Of a stretch of DNA of 40,201 bases, positions 9,801-18,222 are shown one piece after another. How positions within the stretch are numbered: the stretch's first letter is position 1; every line of letters begins with the position of its first letter. The stretch covers positions 1-40,201 of the forward strand of contig SLPX01000164.1 in the NCBI GenBank assembly GCA_007131745.1, written 5' to 3'. This stretch comes from Myxococcales bacterium (GTDB taxonomy: Bacteria > Myxococcota > Polyangia > HGW-17 > SLPX01). The translations under genes were made by a program, and so were the position numbers. The notes beneath the pieces were generated by a model that searched no databases, was not told the DNA's origin, and was given only the letters and a program-made list of their open reading frames with translations.

Positions 9801-11580
9801 GTGATGCTTCCAAAACCTTTTCAAGCTGATCGACTTCCCTCTTTTTGCCCTCCAGTTCCGATGTAAACCTGAAAACCTCAGCCTCATAATATTCAGCTGT
9901 TCTCTTGTTTTCCAGAACATCCCCGGCTGTTTCTTCAAGATCCTTTTCCAGCTTTTCCACCTTCTCCCTTAACCCGTCTCTTTCAGCTTCAAGCCCGACG
10001 AACCGGGCAAGCTCCCCCCGCGTTTCATCAAGCGCGGTCTCAAGCTCCTGTATTCTCTTTTCCGTTTCGCTTCTTTCAGACTGAATTTCCTCGGTGCGCT
10101 CCCGAAGATCCTGCAACTCCGCTTCTAAATCATCCCTTTCACCCCCAATCTCCTTCAGCTTAATTCTATGGTTGTTGATTTCCTCCCCCTTGCGCGCAGC
10201 CTCGGCCATGGCATTTCCAAGCTTGTCTCCTAGAACGGTCATTTCATGGCGGCGGTTTTCCAACTCAACGCGGCTTTCGGTATACCGAACCTGCAATGCA
10301 TCATGCTCCTTGCGCAGATCCTTTATCGCCTGAAGACTGGCATCTCTTTCGATCACCGCCCTGTCTCTCTCGGAAGCCAGCTCCAAGACCGCTTCTTCTG
10401 TTTCACGGTACTGTTTTTCCAGATCGTGTTTTTCTCTTCTGAGCTGGTCTAGTTGCCGAGTCGCGTTTTCCATTTTTTCACGTGCAACCCGAAGTTCCTT
10501 ACCAAACTCCTCTGCCTTTCCGGAAGAACTCTCGGCGCGACGTTTTTGCTGAAAAAACTCGCTCCGCAAACCGGACAACTCTTCCGCCAAAACATCCCTT
10601 TCAGCCTTGATTCTTTCGAGTCTTTCCGAAACGTCTCCCAGCCTCTTGTCACGGTTTTCAAGTTCCCGTTCCAGCCCATGCAGCCTACTCTCACCTTCTT
10701 CGGTGGATCTCTCCAGACGATCCATCTTTGCAAGCCTGCCGGCCATGTGCAAAATTTCAGCCTCAGACGCCCTGTTTTGCTCTCTCAAAACAGAGAGCTG
10801 TTCTTTTAATTTTTCTATCTTCTTCTTTTGCGTCGGCATGTCAGGATCGCAGAACCTATCGGCTTCAGACAGACCCGTTTCTTCGGCTCGCTGCAATCCG
10901 GAAAGTCCCCCTGGTGGGCATTCAACCAAGGTAAACCCGGCCAATCCGGCTTCCAGCTTCTCCTGTGACTCATGCGAGACCAGGCATGCATAGCGTTTGA
11001 CCGGCGCCAAAGCGCCTTCTTTAGCATCCAAAACTTCAATCGTATTTTTCAGTTTTTTACCGTCATAGGGCACCAGAGAGTAAGCCTCAAACGGAGATTC
11101 CGCCAAAAGAAGCCCGGAAGTGAACGGTGAACAAAAAGACGCCTGAATTTCCATTCTCCGGGCTCGGCTCTTTCCATCCTGAAAACCAAACCCCAGCAAC
11201 GCAACCCCCTTGGGGGCAAGAACCCTAGCGACCTCACGGGCCAACCGCAAACGCCCGGCCCCAGCCAACGACCCCCAACTTTCCAGGCAAACCACAACAT
11301 CAAACACCCCTGAATCAAAAGGAAAGAAAGACCTTTCTTGAGCGACCCCCGCAACCCCCGCTGAGACTATGAATATACTCCCTGACGTGGATGAATATTT
11401 CTCCAAATCATGCGATCTTCCGCCGTTGGAATCTTCCACCACAATGATTTCACAACCCCATTTAACCAAACAAAACAGATCCGCGTCCACTGGGTCGAAG
11501 ATCAGTACCCTTTTCTTTTGTGCATGGTTTTTCAAAAGATGCAAAACTGCGCTTTGACGGGCGAATCGGTTTACGCTCAT
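6823..11580 (-). CDS. Giant coiled-coil protein with N-terminal methyltransferase-like domain
   Basis: This 1585-residue protein has two parts. Residues about 1-215 resemble a class I SAM-dependent methyltransferase of the Methyltransf_11 type. A strand-Asp segment near 27-33 (VLIFDPVD), an acidic strand end near 45-51, FDVVVCLES near 92-100 and a REVARVLAPKGVALLGFGF post-motif near 112-132 can be seen. The glycine-rich SAM loop is not recognisable, so activity is doubtful. From about residue 245 to 1570 there is almost uninterrupted coiled coil, dominated by Glu, Lys, Arg, Leu and Gln with few Pro, and with heptad patterns like the SMC/myosin-rod type. No ATPase domain, membrane helix or signal peptide is seen, so it is probably a cytosolic filament or scaffold. 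AAGGA lies about 9 bases before the ATG, and a good promoter sits about 110 bases upstream. It is a single-gene unit, convergent with the 6430 gene. Confidence 0.85.
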   Translation of the reverse strand: MSVNRFARQSAVLHLLKNHAQKKRVLIFDPVDADLFCLVKWGCEIIVVEDSNGGRSHDLEKYSSTSGSIFIVSAGVAGVAQERSFFPFDSGVFDVVVCLESWGSLAGAGRLRLAREVARVLAPKGVALLGFGFQDGKSRARRMEIQASFCSPFTSGLLLAESPFEAYSLVPYDGKKLKNTIEVLDAKEGALAPVKRYACLVSHESQEKLEAGLAGFTLVECPPGGLSGLQRAEETGLSEADRFCDPDMPTQKKKIEKLKEQLSVLREQNRASEAEILHMAGRLAKMDRLERSTEEGESRLHGLERELENRDKRLGDVSERLERIKAERDVLAEELSGLRSEFFQQKRRAESSSGKAEEFGKELRVAREKMENATRQLDQLRREKHDLEKQYRETEEAVLELASERDRAVIERDASLQAIKDLRKEHDALQVRYTESRVELENRRHEMTVLGDKLGNAMAEAARKGEEINNHRIKLKEIGGERDDLEAELQDLRERTEEIQSERSETEKRIQELETALDETRGELARFVGLEAERDGLREKVEKLEKDLEETAGDVLENKRTAEYYEAEVFRFTSELEGKKREVDQLEKVLEASREELKNRSMEIADLQDRQEDLEEALEQRDHQIKQLSSHLERFKDKVAGLENESSKNREYLASLQRDVGEKERMKELLSVRIRERDDTLRRLDEDLREKTGKIKTLENRLAEIQAEREALLNRLGEAEKHLEVTDTELRGARDLTSRLELLLKESGARSEKKNKELLSQISELERDIIEKREEADVLRQLALDSERKAENMEGELHANRELMGRLEAELSAWKIRVEQDEEKRTRDLNKLEEELAQFREKSAKAVENQHKLEGKLEAVRAGREAEKAALISEALRERQTLENRINEFKRRAEVAEAQVESGKKFLVRLEKDLENRVKRLEELESGLFEKVEESARCREELSATRARLEELSEELRQTRADSDALRARVAEGVERGRLVSQIAEERDRLREELTRRTEELAESEDRLLELDTTINKLRNRAGSLERQLTKTKTEKEEFQVGIERQKGRLQETEDRIKELESLNRSKNQDVDRLNEELAQVLKNQSDTETLQRIIQGRGEEITALQSKLEIAQTELNGFLERDNEYAEKIALLERDKAGLYKEKEKLDQALKEAASEKKRLSGEVAKLKVLVEDAGKEVEDWRAKYEEAEKRIDELSKNLSIKGAEAAEAEKRKETLEAERETRVTELAAVKSELQAKEAEIRAYQESAAEKVRSFQEALSDAERELKATRRSLEYRIEQIQRAAVQEINSSRLRTEKEKEARLTAESRIEREMAKRVVAQKQLAQIRERELQKDRLLETLKYDVEQEKKSSEEHKALFPAEKSGFISTDSKEFQELKVRLGKLQLEYGILEEQNRISERLKDENSLRIAKFEQDNNELRRLLGEARSVLGSRELDLLEARRRLKMKEEELLEYKTNQAVEIKDLQSKDKSLKTLREELSKARESVGLAEKQKAAAIAAFRKDLARVENIYGSALHHLKMEVEVRAGEMEEAVRQLEAGEGLIWELRDEATRNAARLAASMDALKQKEALIEELRESLGEISSQE

Positions 11581-11692
11581 TCACAGGCTTCCTTGAACCG
11601 CATTCGACAACTGGTTCCGAAGATGTCTGAAAAAAAAGATATCCGTCCTCTTCCGTCAAACACAGTCGACGGAACAAGAAATCTGGTAGAAA

Positions 11693-11721
11693 ATTGTATG
11701 CTTCATTTCCCCGTTTCGCAA
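11693..11721 (-). promoter_or_regulatory. Sigma-70-type promoter for the giant coiled-coil gene
   Basis: On the minus strand TTGCGA (11721-11716), a 17-base spacer and TACAAT (11698-11693). The predicted start near 11686 leaves a leader of about 105 bases before the ATG at 11580. Confidence 0.5.
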
Positions 11722-11763
11722 CTTCTTCCCCGAGTGTTTTCCCATTGGATGCATACTTCTTAT

Positions 11764-11793
11764 TTGACCCCATCCTTGTTTTCAGCCTAACAT
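11764..11793 (+). promoter_or_regulatory. Candidate sigma-70 promoter for the binding protein / kinase operon
   Basis: TTGACC (11764-11769), an 18-base spacer and TAACAT (11788-11793). The predicted start near 11800 is only about 5 bases before the ATG at 11805, so if used the transcript would have almost no leader. It is divergent from, and does not overlap, the minus-strand promoter at 11693-11721. Confidence 0.4.
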
Positions 11794-11804
11794 GTTAAGA
11801 AACC

Positions 11805-12797
11805 ATGCAAAAAGTGTATCTAATACCCGTCAACATCTTGATTTGTCTCTCTGTTCTGCTTTTTTGCGTTTCACGTAAACCAAGGGCGCAACAGAGAAAA
11901 AGATCCTCCGCAAAAACAAATGTTTCATCCAATGCACCCGAGAGTCGTTTCACAGTAGCGCTGGTATACAGAAACGACATCTCTCAATTCGTTGAAATCG
12001 TCACTCGCTTCAAAAAAACCGCGCTTTACGATTTTATCGACTTGGGGTTTGAGCATGGAAACCAAGAATCGAAAAACGAAGTCATCAAAAAGCTTGAGGC
12101 CCTACTACCGCATGGAGTTTTGTTTACCGGCCCGGAATCGTGGAACATTTGGAAATCCATGAAAAAAAAACCTCGAAACTCAATAGCCGTCGTCGTAGAT
12201 CCCACAATAACGTCTCCTAATGTGATACCACTAGGCGCGACACCGGAAAAAATTCTCGAGTTTCTAAAGATCGCATATCCCTATCTTGCCAAGGTTCACC
12301 TGATCGCAAAAGACAATGGCGGCTCATTTTCACAACTGTTCTTTCAAAACGCGGAAAAAGCATCCATCAAAAGTGACTTTATCCAACTGACATCATCACC
12401 TGAGCTTGTTGCAAAACTTGCAAACAGAGTTTTTTCTCCGGGTGAAGCAATCGTACTCGGACCTGACGTCGAATACATGACTTACCCATTGATCGAAGCG
12501 CTCGTTCTTTTGGAAAAACGACTCTCCATCCCGGTTATCGGCTTCAGCCGTAGACATGTGGAACTCGGGCTGGTTGCAGCTTATCAAAAAACCCCGGAAC
12601 AAATCGCTGACAAAGCCGACAACATGATGGAATCCTTGCTAAAAAAGAGCAAATCCGCTGAAAAACCATTGAAAGAATCCTTTGCGGGCTGGTGGTATAA
12701 TCCCGTTGCTGCTTCGCATCTTCGGGTTTCAAAAAACCTTACCAAAAAAGCCCGTCCGGTTCTTTCCGCACAAAAAGCGCTCCCGCCTGAAAGGTGA
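11805..12797 (+). CDS. Periplasmic substrate-binding-like protein (ABC_sub_bind / type 1 binding fold)
   Basis: A 330-residue protein with an N-terminal hydrophobic export segment (about residues 5-22) and the layout of the ABC_sub_bind (DUF534/TrpX-like) family. It has a first lobe starting FTVALVYRND near residue 50, a TGPESWNIW segment (lobe 1 end), AVVVDPTI near residues 129-136, and second-lobe strands such as KVHLIAKDNGGSF near 164-176. It closes with IPVIGFSRRHVELGLVAAY (about 237-255), which resembles the family's conserved segment in which a receptor-bound site is followed by VxxGxxxSY. No transporter genes follow. Instead a sensor kinase starts 6 bases downstream, so this protein probably delivers a ligand signal to that kinase. 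The ligand cannot be told from sequence. The start has only a weak ribosome site. Confidence 0.75.
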   Translation: MQKVYLIPVNILICLSVLLFCVSRKPRAQQRKRSSAKTNVSSNAPESRFTVALVYRNDISQFVEIVTRFKKTALYDFIDLGFEHGNQESKNEVIKKLEALLPHGVLFTGPESWNIWKSMKKKPRNSIAVVVDPTITSPNVIPLGATPEKILEFLKIAYPYLAKVHLIAKDNGGSFSQLFFQNAEKASIKSDFIQLTSSPELVAKLANRVFSPGEAIVLGPDVEYMTYPLIEALVLLEKRLSIPVIGFSRRHVELGLVAAYQKTPEQIADKADNMMESLLKKSKSAEKPLKESFAGWWYNPVAASHLRVSKNLTKKARPVLSAQKALPPER

Positions 12798-12803
12798 TTC
12801 ATT

Positions 12804-15269
12804 ATGAAAGTCGGCCTGGATGCCAGCATTCCCAGATTTCCCAAGAGATTCCGACGACGGGTTTTTGTCTCCATAACCTTGGTTACGGCCATTTCTTCAC
12901 TTGCAGCTTCCGGTTTCTATTTTCTTCGCCAGCGCCGGGATGTTGAAGAGGAAATGATATACAAAGGAAATCTCCTGGCACACCACATCGCTGCAAGATC
13001 GGTACTGGGACTATTCAGCGGTAATGTAGATTACTTTGCGCCGTACTTGAAATCAATCACAGAAAAGCCTGATGTCGAATACGTTTCGATTCACGACATT
13101 AGTGGAAAAGAAATATACATTTGTCCACCCGCGGATAAAAAGCAACTTAACCCCAAACCTCTTCCTGTAGAAATCCTGAAAAAGGACTTTTCGGAAATGG
13201 AAGAACCCTGGACCCGGAAAGAAGAAGATGTCATTGAATTTGTCCTGCCGGTCACATCATCGGCCGCCGATGGAACAGCCATGGCTTTTGACTCCGGCAA
13301 AAGGGAAAAGAAAACCATCGGCTGGGTCAGGGTGGCGATTTCACGCAAACCAGCTGCAATCAAGTTGGCCGCCGCGCGCGAGGTCAGTTTGTATTTTTCC
13401 CTCGGACTCCTGCTGTTCGGTGTTTTAGCGGCCGTTTTGATTACATGGCGGATCACCGGACCCTTGACCCGTCTCACGAAAAGCGTTCACGCCATACGAA
13501 AAGGAAACCTGGATCAGAGAGTTGAAATCCGAAGCCATGACGAGTTGGGCCAACTCGGAGATGCGTTCAACCGAATGGCATGGAACCTTAAAGAAACCAT
13601 GAACAAGCTGGAAAGCTTGAACAAAAACCTTGAAGATGAGGTTACGAGGCGTACCGCGGACATTCGTGGAATTTCCGAATTCATCAAAGTACTCAACGAA
13701 CCCCTTCAGGTAAACACCCTGCTAAACGCCGCTTTGACTGCTTTCAAGAGCCTGACCCAATGCTGTGCAGCGGCCGTTTTCCTGCACTCTTCGAAAGACA
13801 ATGTACTGAAACTTACAGCCCAAATAGGAGCGCCGCCTGATTCTTTCGGCCGGTCCCGTGTAAGGGTAGGCGAAAAAACCATCGGTAGAGCGGCGGAATC
13901 ACCCGACCCGATAGTCATCGACGATATCCCTGAAACAGCGGATCTGTGTCTTGCCGTCGGAAAAAAACTGGAAACCGCGGTTTATGCTCCCATAAAATTC
14001 GGCGATAATCTGGAAGGAGTGCTTGCGGCTTTTTTTGACGCTCCATTGGAAAAAGAAGACCTATCGCTTATAGACCAGGCTACTCAACAACTCGGTGTCG
14101 CTCTTTCCAACGCCGGCGCTTATGAATCCAGCAATCTCTTGGCCAAGGAACTTGAACTTCGCAACAAAGCCTTGATAGAGCAGAAAACCCTGCTTCAAAA
14201 GCAGAAGAGAGCTCTCATAGAAGCCAATCGCTTGAAAAGCGAATTTTTGGCAAATACGACCCATGAACTAAGAACTCCATTAAACGCCATAATCGGCTAT
14301 ACGGGTCTTATCCGTGAAGGAGTGTACGGAAAGATATCGAAAGAACAGGAAGAAGCTCTCGTAGGCATAGACGAAAGCGCCCAGAGTTTGCTCGGGTTGA
14401 TCAATCAAACTCTTGATTACGCGAAAATCGAATCCAAGCAAATGCCTCTCGTCATATCCGAAGTCGATTTGACCGACCTTATTCAAAAAGCCGTATCCGC
14501 TGCTCAGGGTCTTACAAAGGACAAACCATATAAAATCGAAACCCGTCTGCCCTCGAAACGGGTCGTCAGAAAATGCGACGAAGGAAAAATAAAACAAATA
14601 CTCACAAACCTGATTTCCAACGCAGTAAAATTCACCGATGCCGGCAAGGTCGAAGTAAGCCTTGAAACAAGGTCGGACGGCCATGCCGATATCAAAGTCA
14701 AAGATACGGGCATTGGAATCAAGCCCGAAGATCAGGAAATAATTTTTGAAGCATTTCGGCAAATTGACGGCTCTTCCACAAGATCCGCCGGAGGAACAGG
14801 GCTGGGACTGGCCATAAGCAAGAAACTTACGATTCTTTTCGGTGGAAAACTTGAAGTTCAAAGCCGAAAAGGAGAGGGTTCCGTGTTTATTCTGACGATT
14901 CCCGTCGCTCCCCCTTCGGACAAAAGAAAATGCACTGAACAAGCCGCATGGTCTATTGATGATTTGTCCGCCACCATGGGCATCAATTCCGAAGAAACAA
15001 ATCACGATGATATCGATGATGCTGTTTTTATTGAAAATGATCTTGAAAGACATCCGGGCACCGAGGAGAACCTCGGCTGTCATGATCTAGAACCCATCTC
15101 CATTGATCTTGATCCGCGTCCGGGTCAAAGCAAAAACGTTCCTATTATCGATTCAGATACCCTGGATAAGGTTTCACAGACAAACGAAGACGATGACCCC
15201 TCGGAACTTGCTACACTGGAGTTGGATTTCGATTTCGACCCTTCCAAAGGACCCAAGTGGAAGGAATAA
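12804..15269 (+). CDS. Membrane sensor histidine kinase (HAMP-GAF-HisKA-HATPase) with acidic C-terminal tail
   Basis: An 821-residue two-component sensor kinase. Order: membrane helix (about 20-40), periplasmic sensor of about 150 residues, second helix (about 195-215), HAMP (216-268), short coiled coil, GAF-like domain (about 290-435), coiled coil, then HisKA with phospho-acceptor His487 in FLANTTHELRTP. The HATPase domain follows, with N box ISNAVKF (Asn606), G1 box DTGIGI (634-639) and G2 box GGTGLGLA (663-670). All catalytic motifs are intact. No receiver domain or response regulator gene is adjacent, so the partner is elsewhere. The last 115 or so residues (about 706-821) are an Asp/Glu-rich, low-complexity tail of unknown purpose. 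Six bases separate it from the binding-protein gene, so the two are co-transcribed and probably act together. Confidence 0.93.
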   Translation: MKVGLDASIPRFPKRFRRRVFVSITLVTAISSLAASGFYFLRQRRDVEEEMIYKGNLLAHHIAARSVLGLFSGNVDYFAPYLKSITEKPDVEYVSIHDISGKEIYICPPADKKQLNPKPLPVEILKKDFSEMEEPWTRKEEDVIEFVLPVTSSAADGTAMAFDSGKREKKTIGWVRVAISRKPAAIKLAAAREVSLYFSLGLLLFGVLAAVLITWRITGPLTRLTKSVHAIRKGNLDQRVEIRSHDELGQLGDAFNRMAWNLKETMNKLESLNKNLEDEVTRRTADIRGISEFIKVLNEPLQVNTLLNAALTAFKSLTQCCAAAVFLHSSKDNVLKLTAQIGAPPDSFGRSRVRVGEKTIGRAAESPDPIVIDDIPETADLCLAVGKKLETAVYAPIKFGDNLEGVLAAFFDAPLEKEDLSLIDQATQQLGVALSNAGAYESSNLLAKELELRNKALIEQKTLLQKQKRALIEANRLKSEFLANTTHELRTPLNAIIGYTGLIREGVYGKISKEQEEALVGIDESAQSLLGLINQTLDYAKIESKQMPLVISEVDLTDLIQKAVSAAQGLTKDKPYKIETRLPSKRVVRKCDEGKIKQILTNLISNAVKFTDAGKVEVSLETRSDGHADIKVKDTGIGIKPEDQEIIFEAFRQIDGSSTRSAGGTGLGLAISKKLTILFGGKLEVQSRKGEGSVFILTIPVAPPSDKRKCTEQAAWSIDDLSATMGINSEETNHDDIDDAVFIENDLERHPGTEENLGCHDLEPISIDLDPRPGQSKNVPIIDSDTLDKVSQTNEDDDPSELATLELDFDFDPSKGPKWKE

Positions 15270-15281
15270 ATGAGTCCACTC

Positions 15282-15310
15282 TGGACACTGTATTTTCATT
15301 AATCTATAGT
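15282..15310 (+). promoter_or_regulatory. Strong sigma-70-type promoter of guaB
   Basis: TGGACA (15282-15287), exactly 17 bases, TATAGT (15305-15310); each hexamer matches consensus at five of six positions. The predicted start at about 15317 coincides with the first base of the stem-loop in the leader. Confidence 0.65.
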
Positions 15311-15316
15311 CGCTTC

Positions 15317-15354
15317 TTGTCCAGCAAAATCGCAACCACCGGGTTGCCGGACAA
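15317..15354 (+). promoter_or_regulatory. Stem-loop at the 5' end of the guaB leader
   Basis: Outer stem TTGTCC (15317-15322) with GGACAA (15349-15354); inner stem GCAACC (15332-15337) with GGTTGC (15342-15347) closed by a four-base ACCG loop. An unpaired 5' stretch AGCAAAATC and a single 3' C separate the stems. Both stems are perfect. The element occupies the first 38 bases of the predicted transcript and ends 26 bases before the guaB ATG. It could protect the mRNA end or serve as a regulatory binding site; it matches no riboswitch that I know. Confidence 0.5.
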
Positions 15355-15380
15355 TGGAAAAACCTGAAGAGAGATTATAC

Positions 15381-16850
15381 ATGAACAAGGATTCTGAAAT
15401 AGTAAAACTCATGGAAGGGTTGACTTTTGACGATGTCATCATGATTCCGGCATACAGCGAAGTATTGCCGGGAGAATGCTGCACCAGCTCTTTTCTTACT
15501 CCTTCCTTTCCGTTGAACATTCCGCTCATATCCGCTGCAATGGATACGGTCACTGAGTCCGCGACCGCTATGTGCATGGCCAGGGAAGGGGGAATCGGAA
15601 TCATTCACAAGAACATGTCCCCAAAAGACCAGGCTCTTGAAGTGAAAAAAGTAAAAAAAGCGGAAAGCGGAATTGTGGTCGACCCCATTACAGTTCCTCC
15701 GAACTGCGCTCTGAAGGACGCCCTCGGCCTTATGCGACGCCATAGGTTTTCGGGGTTGCCTGTAGTGGACAACGGCCGATTGGTTGGAATACTCACGAAC
15801 AGGGACGTAAGATTCGAAAAAAACCTGGAAGGACCGGTTTCGGAAGTTATGACCAAAGAGCTCGTAACTGCTTCCGAAGGCATAGGAGTGGAAGAGTCTA
15901 AACGTCTTTTGCACAAGAACCGAATCGAAAAACTTCTTGTTGTTGATGAAAACGACAAACTCGTCGGCCTGATTACCATCAAAGACATTGAAAAAGCCCA
16001 TGCTCACCCAAAAGCAGTGAAAGATTCCTTGGGCAGGCTACGTGTGGGCGCTGCTCTGGGAGTGGGCGCCGATCTTGAAGAAAGAATGGATCTTTTGGTC
16101 GACGCCGGTGTGGATGTCCTGGTTGTCGATACAGCGCATGGCCATTCCAAGAGAGTCGGAGATTCCGTAAAAAGGATTAAAAAAGCTTATCCGGACATGC
16201 AGGTCATTGCCGGGAACGTGGCGACTCCGGAAGGATTTCGTTTCCTTGCAGACTCTGGAGCCGATGGTGTCAAGGTAGGAGTAGGTCCGGGATCCATCTG
16301 CACCACCAGGATAGTCGCAGGTGTTGGGGTGCCTCAAATGACCGCTGTTATGAACTGTTCCGAAGTTTCCTCGAAAACAAATATCCCGCTCATCGCGGAC
16401 GGAGGAATCCGTTACAGTGGTGATGTTGTAAAAGCATTGGCGGCCGGCGCTCACTCAGTAATGGTGGGCAGCTTGTTCGCCGGCACGGATGAAGCTCCAG
16501 GAGAAGTCATTCTTTACCAAGGTCGATCATACAAGGTTTATCGCGGAATGGGATCCATAGGCGCTATGAAAGCCGGAAGCAGCGACCGTTATGGACAGGA
16601 AGGAAAAGACACGCGCAAACTGGTTCCGGAAGGCATTGAAGGGCGGGTTCCATATCGCGGAAGCTTGTCGCAAAGCATCACCCAACTCGTCGGAGGGGTA
16701 AAATCAGGCATGGGATACACGGGATGCAAAAACCTTGAAGATCTCAGAAACAACGTCCGATTCGTCCGCCTTACGCCTCAAGGTCTGCGAGAAAGCCATG
16801 TCCACGATGTGATTATCACAAAAGAAGCGCCCAACTACGGTCTCGAGTAA
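15381..16850 (+). CDS. guaB: Inosine-5'-monophosphate dehydrogenase
   Basis: Oxidises IMP to XMP with NAD+, the committed step of guanine nucleotide synthesis, in the cytosol. The 489-residue enzyme has the standard layout: an N-terminal LTFDDV start of the barrel, two CBS domains (about residues 100-215) inserted in the TIM barrel, the catalytic loop GPGSICTT with Cys307, the phosphate-binding GGIRYSGD segment, and the MGSIGAM and flap regions. I chose the ATG at 15381 because GAAGAGAG lies about 7 bases upstream and the family starts close to this point; an in-frame ATG at 15354 falls inside the 3' strand of the leader stem-loop. It has its own promoter and is not coupled to the kinase upstream. 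guaA is not in the window. Confidence 0.97.
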   Translation: MNKDSEIVKLMEGLTFDDVIMIPAYSEVLPGECCTSSFLTPSFPLNIPLISAAMDTVTESATAMCMAREGGIGIIHKNMSPKDQALEVKKVKKAESGIVVDPITVPPNCALKDALGLMRRHRFSGLPVVDNGRLVGILTNRDVRFEKNLEGPVSEVMTKELVTASEGIGVEESKRLLHKNRIEKLLVVDENDKLVGLITIKDIEKAHAHPKAVKDSLGRLRVGAALGVGADLEERMDLLVDAGVDVLVVDTAHGHSKRVGDSVKRIKKAYPDMQVIAGNVATPEGFRFLADSGADGVKVGVGPGSICTTRIVAGVGVPQMTAVMNCSEVSSKTNIPLIADGGIRYSGDVVKALAAGAHSVMVGSLFAGTDEAPGEVILYQGRSYKVYRGMGSIGAMKAGSSDRYGQEGKDTRKLVPEGIEGRVPYRGSLSQSITQLVGGVKSGMGYTGCKNLEDLRNNVRFVRLTPQGLRESHVHDVIITKEAPNYGLE

Positions 16851-16942
16851 AGAGCTTGTCAAACAGAGTCCTTTCGACAACAGCTTAAACTAGTTGTGCT
16901 GCTGCCCCGACACAAGATCGGGCCTGGTTCTTTACACCTGAT

Positions 16943-18043
16943 TCAAGTGCCGGATCCGCAAAGCAAAAACATGATCCCCGCACCCAACAAAAGACCGGCA
17001 ACGGCAGCGACCAACAACAAACGCTTCATCCGTTCTTTTTCCGGTTTCCAGGGTTGCGCTTCTTCTATCACCGGAACTGTGGGTTCCGACAAATCCAGGT
17101 CTTCCACGGCGGCCATGGAGATCGTATGCCTCAACCTTCCCTGGTCGAGGTTTGCAGGCAGCCTGCCCTCAGCCGAGGCAAGCGCCAGCCCTTCCGGAGA
17201 ATCTACTATCAATTTCCACGAGCGCGCTTCTACCGGCAATTCACCGACCTGTAAAACTTGTACTGTAATGTTGTCAAAGCCACCGGCTTCGTTTGCCATT
17301 CTTATCAAGCTGTCAACAGCGTCCTCAACGCCTTCATCGATGAATTGGTGCGCTATTTCATCTTCATAAACCATTCCTGTAAGTCCATCCGAACAAAGCA
17401 ATACAAGATCACCTTGTTTCAAAGGCTCAGGTCCCCATAAGTCCGGGAGGACTTCGTCGAGTTGGCCCAGGCACCTCATCAAAATTCCCGCGCTTGGATG
17501 GTATGACGCCTCAAGGGGACCCACCTTTCCCTTGGAAATAAGCTGTTGAATAACAGTATGATCTTCCGTCAAGAGGGAAAAAGTGCCGTCTCTCATTAGG
17601 TAGGCGCGGCTATCTCCCACATGAGCCACATAAAACTCTTCACCCTTTACAAGCAAACAAACACAGGTGGTGCCCATATCCCTGAGTTCTTCGTCCCCAA
17701 GCGCTTTATCCCTTACTGCCCTGTTGGCATCAGATACGGCATCCCGCAAAAGCTCCTTGACATCGGTATCCTTGCCTTTCCAGTTCTTTGTAACCCACTC
17801 CATCAGTGCCTGAACGGCTGTTTTGGATGCAAGGCTTCCTCCTGCATAGCCGCCCATGCCATCAGCCACGGTGAGAAAAACTCCTCCATCCAAAGCCACC
17901 TCTCCAAGCGAGTCCTGGTTCTCCTCTCTCATGGAACCGATATCCGTTTTTCCCTTTATCTTGAATTCCACGTCGCTCCGTAACACACCGAATCCTATAC
18001 CGGTGAGCGGATTTTGAACCAAATATTGACAACGATTCGGCAT
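16943..18043 (-). CDS. PP2C-family Ser/Thr protein phosphatase, membrane-anchored
   Basis: A metal-dependent protein phosphatase of the Stp1/PrpC type that reverses Hanks-type kinase phosphorylation. The motifs are present: TDIGSMREENQDS (first motif with Glu/Asn/Asp), VADGMGGYAGG (metal-binding Asp), THVGDSRAYL-type segment (seen as AHVGDSRAYL), LLCSDGLTGMV and GGFDNITV near the end of the domain (about residue 255). A linker of about 80 residues follows, then a single C-terminal membrane helix (about 340-361), so the catalytic domain should face the cytoplasm. The ATG at 18043 lacks a ribosome site. A GTG at 17971 (25th codon) has CGGAG upstream and fits the usual domain start better, so the real protein may be 24 residues shorter. 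No kinase gene is adjacent. Confidence 0.9.
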   Translation of the reverse strand: MPNRCQYLVQNPLTGIGFGVLRSDVEFKIKGKTDIGSMREENQDSLGEVALDGGVFLTVADGMGGYAGGSLASKTAVQALMEWVTKNWKGKDTDVKELLRDAVSDANRAVRDKALGDEELRDMGTTCVCLLVKGEEFYVAHVGDSRAYLMRDGTFSLLTEDHTVIQQLISKGKVGPLEASYHPSAGILMRCLGQLDEVLPDLWGPEPLKQGDLVLLCSDGLTGMVYEDEIAHQFIDEGVEDAVDSLIRMANEAGGFDNITVQVLQVGELPVEARSWKLIVDSPEGLALASAEGRLPANLDQGRLRHTISMAAVEDLDLSEPTVPVIEEAQPWKPEKERMKRLLLVAAVAGLLLGAGIMFLLCGSGT

Positions 18044-18110
18044 TATTAACTTTTTTTTCAGACCCCGTCCAGGAAAAACAAGGCGGTTTTAACAGCCGCG
18101 CGAATAAGGA

Positions 18111-18222
18111 GATGCCCCCTGCGAATCCGGCTTGAAAAATCAAGCGGATCTGTGCTAGGGGGAGTCAGACCGGCAAAAACAAAAGCCGGCTGAAACCCGT
18201 GTTCATTCGGAAATCACTTTCC
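18111..18222 (+). promoter_or_regulatory. Hairpin-rich leader upstream of mtnP; candidate cis-regulatory RNA
   Basis: Three or four stems in about 110 bases. Stem 1 is CCCCCT (18115-18120) with AGGGGG (18157-18162) enclosing stem 2, ATCCG-CTTG (18125-18134, one bulged G) with CAAGCGGAT (18141-18149). Stem 3 is CCGGC (18170-18174) with GCCGG (18185-18189), extended by CAG/CTG around one bulged A, and closed by a ten-base A-rich loop. Stem 4 is GGAAA (18209-18213) with TTTCC (18218-18222). The region is divergent between the phosphatase and mtnP, so it could also act on the minus strand. It does not match the SAM-I, SAM-II, SAH, cobalamin or TPP consensus as I remember them. Confidence 0.4.

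Noticed and set aside
7172..10993. Many open frames on the plus strand opposite the giant coiled-coil gene (for example 8268-8915, 8531-9034, 9047-9712)
   Set aside because: They are Ser/Arg- or Pro/Leu-rich mirror readings of Glu/Lys/Leu-rich coiled coil, have no ribosome sites and show no family features.
14280..15083. 267-codon frame antisense to the histidine kinase
   Set aside because: Fully within intact HisKA/HATPase coding sequence on the other strand; composition is not protein-like in a consistent way and no start signal is seen.
16851..16942. Hairpin CCCGA-CACAAGA-TCGGG between guaB and the phosphatase as a terminator
   Set aside because: Only five pairs, a seven-base loop and no T run on either strand.
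18111..18222. Assignment of the mtnP leader to a known riboswitch, SRP RNA or 6S RNA
   Set aside because: None of the conserved core sequences that I remember for SAM-I, SAM-II, SAH, cobalamin, TPP, SRP or 6S RNA is present; it is left as an unassigned structured region.
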